A DNA stretch of 64,000 nt, taken from assembly GCA_947175035.1 (NCBI GenBank), contig CAMWLG010000010.1:1-64000 (forward strand), given 5' to 3'. The position numbers and the translations under genes are program-made. Numbering within the stretch: the first letter of the stretch is position 1; each line of letters begins with the position of its first letter. This document shows positions 57,205-64,000 of the stretch, in pieces. The notes below the pieces were generated by a model that searched no databases, was not told where the DNA came from, and saw nothing but the letters and a program-made list of their open reading frames with translations. Source of the DNA: an uncultured Lachnospiraceae bacterium (GTDB lineage Bacteria; Bacillota; Clostridia; Lachnospirales; Lachnospiraceae).

Positions 57205-58548
57205 ATGGAAGCGGGAAAAGAGATAGGGATGGGAGCAGGAATAGAAGCAGAAATGAGAGCAGGAATAGAGGCTGGAATAGAAGCCGGAGCAACGAAACGG
57301 GAAGTGGCAATCTCGGTGAAAAATGTCCGAAAAATTTACAAACTGTATGACAGACCACAGGATCGGGTGAAGGAGGCCCTGGGGCTTGGGAAAAAGAAGG
57401 CTCACAAGCTTTATTTTGCCTTAAATGGTGTCAGCCTGGATATTTATCGCGGCGAGACGGTGGGGATTATCGGAACGAACGGTTCGGGCAAATCCACGAT
57501 ATTGAAGATTATTACCGGTGTGTTGAATCCCACAGAGGGAGAGGTGACGGTGGACGGGCGCATCTCCGCCCTGTTGGAGCTTGGGGCGGGTTTCAATCAG
57601 GAGTATAACGGCATTGAAAATGTGTATCTCAACGGCACAATGATGGGATTTTCCGAGAAGGAGATTGATGAAAAGCTGCCATCGATTCTGGAATTTGCCG
57701 ATATCGGGGATTATGTGTACCAGCCCGTGAAGACTTATTCCAGCGGTATGTTTGTCCGGCTGGCTTTTGCGGTGGCGATCAATATCGAGCCGGAGATTCT
57801 CATAGTGGATGAGGCGCTTTCCGTTGGGGATGTTTTTTTTCAGGCAAAGTGCTATCATAAATTTGAGGAATTCAAGCAGATGGGCAAGACCATCGTGTTT
57901 GTGAGTCATGATCTGAGCAGCATCAGCAAATATTGTGACAGGGTGTTCCTGTTAAACAAGGGGAATCTCTTGGGGGAGGGCGGTCCCAAGGAGATGATTG
58001 ATGCCTACAAGCGCGTGCTGGTGGGGCAGTATGAAATCCCTGAAGAGAGCGGGCAAAAGGATTTGTTGGAGGAAGTGCCACAGCCTTTGGAATATGGCAC
58101 AATGCAGGCGGAGATTGTGGAGTATTATCTCACGGATGATCGGGATGTGCACACTACGGCGGTCATCAAGGGGACAGAGTTCACTGTGCATATGCGGGTG
58201 AGGTTTCACGATGCGCTGCCCGGGCCAATTTTCGCTTTTTCCGTGAAAAATGTGCAGGGGACGGAGATCACGGGTACCAATTCCATGATTGAGAAGGCTT
58301 TCTTGGATTCGGTCAGCCCCGGTGAAGTGAAGGATGTGACTTTTACACAGAGGATGAGCCTTCAGGGGGGAGAGTATTTGTTATCCCTGGGGGTGACGGG
58401 GTATCGCGGGGATACCTTTGAGGTGTATCACAGATTGTATGATGTGTTGAATATCACGGTGGTATCGGATAAAAATACAGTCGGTTATTATGATATGGAT
58501 TCCACAGTGAGAGTAGAGGATGCGGAGCCGGTGAAAGCGGCGGAATGA
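57205..58548 (+). CDS. Polysaccharide ABC transporter ATPase with C-terminal Wzt-type domain
   Basis: GIIGTNGSGKSTILKIITG, YSSGMFVRLAFAVAI, LIVDEALSVGD; extra ~130-aa C-term beta-rich domain. Confidence 0.92.
   Translation: MEAGKEIGMGAGIEAEMRAGIEAGIEAGATKREVAISVKNVRKIYKLYDRPQDRVKEALGLGKKKAHKLYFALNGVSLDIYRGETVGIIGTNGSGKSTILKIITGVLNPTEGEVTVDGRISALLELGAGFNQEYNGIENVYLNGTMMGFSEKEIDEKLPSILEFADIGDYVYQPVKTYSSGMFVRLAFAVAINIEPEILIVDEALSVGDVFFQAKCYHKFEEFKQMGKTIVFVSHDLSSISKYCDRVFLLNKGNLLGEGGPKEMIDAYKRVLVGQYEIPEESGQKDLLEEVPQPLEYGTMQAEIVEYYLTDDRDVHTTAVIKGTEFTVHMRVRFHDALPGPIFAFSVKNVQGTEITGTNSMIEKAFLDSVSPGEVKDVTFTQRMSLQGGEYLLSLGVTGYRGDTFEVYHRLYDVLNITVVSDKNTVGYYDMDSTVRVEDAEPVKAAE
57235..57282 (+). repeat. 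Four 12-bp tandem repeats at 5' end of ABC ATPase gene
   Basis: GCAGGAATAGAA / GCAGAAATGAGA / GCAGGAATAGAG / GCTGGAATAGAA encoding AGIE-type units. Confidence 0.85.
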
Positions 58549-58555
58549 GGGGCGT

Positions 58556-60661
58556 ATGGCGGAGAATTCCATGGAGATAAAGAATGAACAGATTGGCAGG
58601 GTGACTTTGGATTACAGCAAGTATCCGGGGGAAGATCTGTATTGTGACGGCGTCGTGGAGGACGAGCTTTTGAAGATTGTGCGGGATATGTCCAAGGTGG
58701 AGTACCCGCGCGTGATTGAGGAGAGGAAGAGCTGGCCGATTCTCTATCACCTCTCAACACTCCGGGAGAATATCGTGGAATGGATTCCCATGGAGAAGGA
58801 CGCCAAGGTGCTGGAGGTCGGCAGCGGATGCGGCGCAATCACGGGGGTACTCGCCAGGAAGGCGGGGAGTGTCACATGCGTGGATCTGTCCAGGAAGCGT
58901 AGTCTGATCAATGCCCATCGCAATAGCGAGTGTGAGAACGTGACGATTCATGTGGGGAATTTCAAGGATATTGAGCCGGATTTGCCCAGAGATTATGATT
59001 ATATCTGTCTGATCGGGGTGTTTGAATACGGCAAAGGGTATATTGGCGGCAAAGCTCCTTATTCGGAATTCCTGCGGATTCTGCAGGCACATCTGGGAAG
59101 GGGCGGACGGATTATCATTGCCATAGAGAATAAGTATGGAATGAAGTATTTTGCGGGATGTAAAGAGGATCATCTGGGGACTTATTTCGCAGGGATTGAG
59201 AATTATGAGGATGGGGGCGGTGTCAGAACCTTCAGCCGAAAAGGTTTGGAGCGCATTTTTGCCAGATGCGGCGCGGAGGAGTATCATTTTTATTATCCTT
59301 ATCCTGATTACAAGTTTATGACTACGCTCTACAGCGACATGTATCAGCCGGGTAAGGGGGAGCTCACCAATAATCTGAGGAATTTTGACAGGGACAGGAT
59401 GCTTTTATTCTCGGAAAGCGCAGCGTTTAACGGAGTTTTGGAGGATGATCTGTTCCCGGTGTTCGCCAATTCTTATCTGGCTGTGATCGGAAATGGTTTT
59501 GAGACAAAATACGTGAAATATTCTAATGACCGGGCGGCGGAGTATGAGATTCGCACGGAGATTGGAAAAAGCCCGAAGGGTAAGGCATACGTGCGCAAAT
59601 ACCCTTTGACGGAGGCGGCAAAGGATCATGTGCGGGGAATGGCACTGGCCTATGAAAATTTGATGAAGAAATACGAGGGCGGCAATCTGGAGATCAATCG
59701 ATGTACCTTGGTGGACAATGGGGAGGAGTTATACGCGGAGTTTGACTTTGTGGAGGGAGTACCTCTGTCCCAGTATATGGATCGGTGCTTGGAGGAAGAG
59801 GATCTGGAAGGGTTCCATAAGTATTTCAGGGAGTATGTGGAGCGGATTGGGTATAACAGCAGCTTTGAGGTTGCGGATTTTGATTTAATCTTCTCCAATA
59901 TACTGGTAAATGAGGATACATGGACGCTGATTGATTATGAGTGGACTTTTGGAAAGCCTATAGATACCAAGGAATTGGCATTTCGTGCAATTTATTGTTA
60001 TCTGCTGGAAAATGAGAAAAGAAATAAGTTAAATCTTGATTTGATACTGCAAGAGCTTGAAATTACGGAGACTGACGCGGCGAATTTCAGGGAGCAGGAG
60101 ATGGATTTTCAGAGATTTGTCACCGGCAGCAGGATGTCCATGGCACAGATGCGGGATGCGATCGGCTATCGCTGCATGACGCCTCAGAAATGGATTGAGC
60201 GTTATCAGGACTCGGAGGCGGTGAACCGTGTCCAAATCTATGAGGACAGGGGAGAAGGCTTTAAAGAGGAAGAATCTTATTTTGTGCGGGACGCTTATCG
60301 GGGGGAACAGCAGATAGAATTGGAGTTGGCGGTGGACGGCAATGTGCATGTGCTGCGTGTTGACCCTGCGTTTGACAGCTGTATGGTAAAGCTTTTGGAG
60401 GTGACTTTCAATGGGGAGCACGTGCCTTTGGAAAAGCGGAAGTTATTGCTTGCCAATGGTAAAATCATCAAACCCGCAGAGCAGGGAAATGAGAATTATC
60501 AGCCGGACATTGTGTTTCCCACCACAGACCCTAATATCAACCTTGATTTGACACTTTTGGAGAGGCGGGCGGAGAACACTTTGTATATGCGAATGGAGAT
60601 TGTGCGTCTGCCGCTCAATATGGCACAGGATATGGCGGGAGCAGTGAAGAAGCTGTTTTAA
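58556..60661 (+). CDS. SAM-dependent methyltransferase fused to kinase-like (APH-like) domain
   Basis: MTase: AKVLEVGSGCGAITGVLARKAGSVTCVDLSRKR; kinase-like C-lobe: VADFDLIFSNILVNEDTWTLIDYEWTF. Confidence 0.75.
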   Translation: MAENSMEIKNEQIGRVTLDYSKYPGEDLYCDGVVEDELLKIVRDMSKVEYPRVIEERKSWPILYHLSTLRENIVEWIPMEKDAKVLEVGSGCGAITGVLARKAGSVTCVDLSRKRSLINAHRNSECENVTIHVGNFKDIEPDLPRDYDYICLIGVFEYGKGYIGGKAPYSEFLRILQAHLGRGGRIIIAIENKYGMKYFAGCKEDHLGTYFAGIENYEDGGGVRTFSRKGLERIFARCGAEEYHFYYPYPDYKFMTTLYSDMYQPGKGELTNNLRNFDRDRMLLFSESAAFNGVLEDDLFPVFANSYLAVIGNGFETKYVKYSNDRAAEYEIRTEIGKSPKGKAYVRKYPLTEAAKDHVRGMALAYENLMKKYEGGNLEINRCTLVDNGEELYAEFDFVEGVPLSQYMDRCLEEEDLEGFHKYFREYVERIGYNSSFEVADFDLIFSNILVNEDTWTLIDYEWTFGKPIDTKELAFRAIYCYLLENEKRNKLNLDLILQELEITETDAANFREQEMDFQRFVTGSRMSMAQMRDAIGYRCMTPQKWIERYQDSEAVNRVQIYEDRGEGFKEEESYFVRDAYRGEQQIELELAVDGNVHVLRVDPAFDSCMVKLLEVTFNGEHVPLEKRKLLLANGKIIKPAEQGNENYQPDIVFPTTDPNINLDLTLLERRAENTLYMRMEIVRLPLNMAQDMAGAVKKLF

Positions 60662-60671
60662 GAGGTATGGC

Positions 60672-62714
60672 ATGGGATTGAAAAAGGTTGTCAAGGATTT
60701 CCTGTACGGAGTAAATAACAAGCGTTACCGAAAAGAGTTGGAGGGACGCCTCGTAATTTATCAGAAGTGGGTAGAGGCCATAGAGGAGGGGGAGGAGGTT
60801 CCTGATGGGGACAAAGGGCTGAGTGCGGAACCTGACCCGGAGGGATTTGTGGTGCTCTGCAATCCCAGAGGTATGGAGAATGTCAGGGCGAGGGGATGGA
60901 TTGCGGATTGGTTTGCACGTTATCCGGAGACACTGGTGCTCTACGGGGATGAGGATATTTCGGACGGGGAGCGGATTGACCCATATTTTAAGCCGGACTG
61001 GTCGCCTGATTTGTTTGAGGACAGGTTCTATTTTGGCGGTTTGGTGGCGGTCAGAAAGGATTGGCTTGAACGGTGCGGGGATGGACTGGCGGAGCGTTTT
61101 ACGGCTCTGGAGCGGGAGGAGCAGAGGCTTCGGAAATTGGTTGTTTCCGAGGAGGATTTCCTGCGATGCCGAGAGGAGAGCCAGAGACTGGTATGCAGAA
61201 CTGTGGAATTGGCAGGGGGCTATGAGAAGGGGCAGGGCAGAAGACATATAGGCCATATTCCGCGGATTTTGTTTCATGAAGAGAGCGAGGAGAGCAGGGA
61301 CGCGTGGATGCAGTATGCGGAGGGCGTGCAAGATGGACATAAAAATAACATATGTCACAGTACTTCATCCATCCTTTTATCTATCATAATTCCCTCCAAG
61401 GACAATCCGGATTTGCTGGCAGACTGTATTCACAGTATTCCCAAGGCGGCGGAAGGGGTACGCTATGAAGTGATCGTAGTGGACAATGGTTCCGGTCGGG
61501 AGGAGAAGGAACAAATACAGGCGTGTTTGGAAGAAATCAGACAAAGCGGTTTAGAGGGGCTGGAACGTCTGGTTTATCACTACGAGCCCATGGAATTTAA
61601 TTTTTCCAAAATGTGCAATCTCGGGGAGAAAAATGCCAAAGGAGAACAACTGTTATTTTTAAATGACGATGTGGAATTGGCGGAGCAGGGGAGTCTTCTT
61701 GCGATGTCAAGTCTGGCAGCCAGACCGTATGTGGGTGCGGTGGGGTTGAAGCTTTTGTACCCTGATGGGGAAATCGGGCAAATCCAGCACGCAGGCATCA
61801 CCAATCTCCCTATGGGACCGGTGCACAAGCTGCAGTTTTGTCGTGATGGGAAAAGTGATTACTTTCACCGAGGCAAGGGGCGTCATAATGTGTTGGCGGT
61901 AACGGCGGCATGTCTGTTGGTGGAGCGGGATAAGTTCCGGAAAGCGGGGGGCTTTGCGGAGGAGCTGGCAGTGGCCTTTAATGATGTGGATTTATGTTTT
62001 CGGCTCTATGAGCTGGGTTATGAGAATGTGTGCGAGTGTGGGTATTATGCATTTCATGACGAGTCATACAGCAGGGGAGATGATGAATCCCCTGAGAAGT
62101 TGGGAAGACTTTTGGCAGAGCGAAAGAAATTGTATGAGCGCCATCCGGAGCTTGAGGGAAGGGATCCTTATTATTCTGTTTATCTGAATCGGGACGGGCT
62201 TGACACCCGTATTCGTCCCCTGTATGAGACGGCGGGGAATCAGGTACAGCAGGTTTTGAATATGGAGGAGATGGAGGCAGGTTCCAAGGAGGAGCAGAGG
62301 CTGGAATCATGGCAGGATGCCTGTCTGCTGGTGCGGGTGGAGTCCGCACTGACGGGCGGGGAGAACGGGAGGAGTCTTTGTCTTACCGGGTGGAGCGTGG
62401 TTTTAGGAGATGATAACGCATGTTATGATAAATTCCTGGTGTTAAAACAAGAGACAGATACACCAAAATATTATACATTGTTTTGTCACGGACAGTATCG
62501 CCCGGATTTGGTGGAAAATATGCCTGACCAAACCAATGTGGGGCTGTGCGGTTATATGGTGGAGCTGGGGGAAGGGCTTCTGCCCGCGGGGACGTATCTG
62601 GTGGGCGCCGCGGCAAGGAACCGGGTGAACAATCATACGATTGCAAACTGGAGCAACCGCAGGATAGAAGTGAGCGGTGACAGTACAGGTCGTGGCAGCG
62701 GGAAAGGGAATTGA
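60672..62714 (+). CDS. GT2 family glycosyltransferase, multidomain
   Basis: LLSIIIPSKDNPDLLADCIHSI...YEVIVVDNGSG...LLFLNDDVEL...NDVDLCFRLYELGYENV. Confidence 0.9.
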   Translation: MGLKKVVKDFLYGVNNKRYRKELEGRLVIYQKWVEAIEEGEEVPDGDKGLSAEPDPEGFVVLCNPRGMENVRARGWIADWFARYPETLVLYGDEDISDGERIDPYFKPDWSPDLFEDRFYFGGLVAVRKDWLERCGDGLAERFTALEREEQRLRKLVVSEEDFLRCREESQRLVCRTVELAGGYEKGQGRRHIGHIPRILFHEESEESRDAWMQYAEGVQDGHKNNICHSTSSILLSIIIPSKDNPDLLADCIHSIPKAAEGVRYEVIVVDNGSGREEKEQIQACLEEIRQSGLEGLERLVYHYEPMEFNFSKMCNLGEKNAKGEQLLFLNDDVELAEQGSLLAMSSLAARPYVGAVGLKLLYPDGEIGQIQHAGITNLPMGPVHKLQFCRDGKSDYFHRGKGRHNVLAVTAACLLVERDKFRKAGGFAEELAVAFNDVDLCFRLYELGYENVCECGYYAFHDESYSRGDDESPEKLGRLLAERKKLYERHPELEGRDPYYSVYLNRDGLDTRIRPLYETAGNQVQQVLNMEEMEAGSKEEQRLESWQDACLLVRVESALTGGENGRSLCLTGWSVVLGDDNACYDKFLVLKQETDTPKYYTLFCHGQYRPDLVENMPDQTNVGLCGYMVELGEGLLPAGTYLVGAAARNRVNNHTIANWSNRRIEVSGDSTGRGSGKGN

Positions 62715-62730
62715 CACAACAGGGAAAGGT

Positions 62731-64000
62731 ATGGTCATTTTAATGGGTAATGTTGAGGGAAATACCGAAGAAAATATCATATGGCAGGAGGAGTATGAGA
62801 GGGAGCATTTGAAGTGTGCGGAGCTTGCCTCCCGTATTGCGGATTTGGAGTCTGCCAACGAGGAGCTGAACTGGAAACTGAACCGTATCAAGAATAATCC
62901 GCTCTGGAAGCTTAGCAAGCCTTTGCGGAATTTGATGCATTGGGCCATCAGACAGTGGGATCGGGTGAAGAATTGCGGCGGCATCAAAGGGGTGTTTCGC
63001 AAGCTCGACTATAAGAAGCGGGAGCGGGCGGTGATGAGCAGTTATGGCACCGAGAGCTTTCCGGACGAAGATCGCGTCCGGACGGAGCGGGAGACTGTTT
63101 TCCCCCGTATGGTGAAAATCAGTATTTTAGTGCCCCTTTGGAATAACAAGCGGGAATACCAAATCGAAATGCTGGACGCGGTGATGAACCAGACCTATCA
63201 GAATTGGGAGCTTTGTCTGGCGGACGGTTCGGATGAAGAGCATGCTTATATCGGTGAATTGTGCAGAGAGTACGCGGCCAAGGCAGGAGGGCGCATTGTA
63301 TACAAGAAGTTGGAGAAGAATCTCGGTATCGCCGGCAATACAAATGCCTGCCTGGAGCTTGCCACAGGGGAATATATCGGGCTGTACGATCAGGACGATA
63401 TCTTGCATCCTTCTGTGCTCTATGAGTATGTGAAGGCCATCAACGAACAGGGGGCGGACTATCTTTACTGTGATGAGACCACCTTTAAGGGGAGCGATAT
63501 CAATAAGATGCTCACCATGCATTTCAAGCCGGACTATGCTCCAGACAATCTTCGGGCAAATAATTATATTTGTCATTTCAGCGTGTTTGCGAGAACACTC
63601 TTAGACGGGAAGGAACTTTTCCGCACAAAATTCGATGGGAGTCAGGATCATGATATGATTTTGCGTCTGACAGACAATGCGGCGAAAATCGTTCATGTGC
63701 CGAAGCTGATGTATTATTGGCGAAGTCATGCGGGCAGCGTGGCATCTGGGATTGATGCCAAGCCCTATGCCATCGCCGCCGCCAAGGGCGCCGTGGCGGA
63801 GCATTTGCGTAATCATGGCTATGACCATTTTCAGATTAGCAGTACAAGAGCTTTTGAGACGATTTTCCGTATTCGCTATGAGATCAAAGGGACGCCAAAG
63901 ATCAGCATTGTCATTGCCAACAAGGATCATGTGGAGGATTTGCGCCGCTGTGTGAGTTCCATTCAGGAGAAGTCGACCTATGATAATTATGAGATCATGA
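62731..64000 (+). CDS. GT2 family glycosyltransferase, partial (runs off window end)
   Basis: Open frame MVILMGNVEGNTEENIIWQEEYERE...ISILVPLWNNKREYQIEMLDAVMNQTYQNWELCLADGS...GLYDQDDILHPSVL...second GT start ISIVIANKDHVEDLRRCVSSIQ; not in supplied ORF track. Confidence 0.9.
   Translation, partial: MVILMGNVEGNTEENIIWQEEYEREHLKCAELASRIADLESANEELNWKLNRIKNNPLWKLSKPLRNLMHWAIRQWDRVKNCGGIKGVFRKLDYKKRERAVMSSYGTESFPDEDRVRTERETVFPRMVKISILVPLWNNKREYQIEMLDAVMNQTYQNWELCLADGSDEEHAYIGELCREYAAKAGGRIVYKKLEKNLGIAGNTNACLELATGEYIGLYDQDDILHPSVLYEYVKAINEQGADYLYCDETTFKGSDINKMLTMHFKPDYAPDNLRANNYICHFSVFARTLLDGKELFRTKFDGSQDHDMILRLTDNAAKIVHVPKLMYYWRSHAGSVASGIDAKPYAIAAAKGAVAEHLRNHGYDHFQISSTRAFETIFRIRYEIKGTPKISIVIANKDHVEDLRRCVSSIQEKSTYDNYEIM

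Overview
The window looks like a chromosomal segment from an anaerobic Firmicute, most likely Lachnospiraceae (inferred from gene content; no search was run). Left part: PPOX-family fragment, ProX/YbaK deacylase, a fluoride-type riboswitch/terminator ahead of a cation:proton antiporter and a membrane protein, a lipoprotein, tRNA-Glu and tRNA-Cys, a zinc-ribbon protein, a C_GCAxxG_C_C/GGDEF/EAL fusion, Sir2, GNAT, YdcF and DUF951. Middle: rpsF-ssb-rpsR, a large secreted protein, gdpP-rplI-dnaB, a MerR-like regulator, a small 2x[4Fe-4S] ferredoxin, pflA, a pyruvate formate-lyase split into separate ORFs, DUF1858, mecA, GH18, a sortase B with an adjacent LPXTG-like protein, cwlD, murA, and a SAM-I riboswitch with metK. 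Right part: a 3230-aa multi-catalytic pectin esterase (CE8 + CE12 + CE12), a membrane lipase-like protein, an SGNH-like protein, and a surface-polysaccharide cluster (two GH25 muramidases, a GGDEF protein, rfbB/A/C, Wzm/Wzt ABC transporter, DUF6056-like protein, methyltransferase-kinase-like fusion, GT2 enzymes) that runs off the window end. Best candidates for something new: (1) a PFL whose body (with its Cys-Cys pair) ends exactly before the glycyl-radical domain, which is a separate 80-aa ORF, with a third 67-aa Cys-bearing ORF between them that resembles the front half of that domain but lacks the Gly loop; (2) a WbdD-like methyltransferase+kinase protein next to a Wzt with a C-terminal binding domain; (3) the redox-type/EAL fusion; (4) the giant pectin esterase behind a MerR-type 19-bp-spacer promoter.
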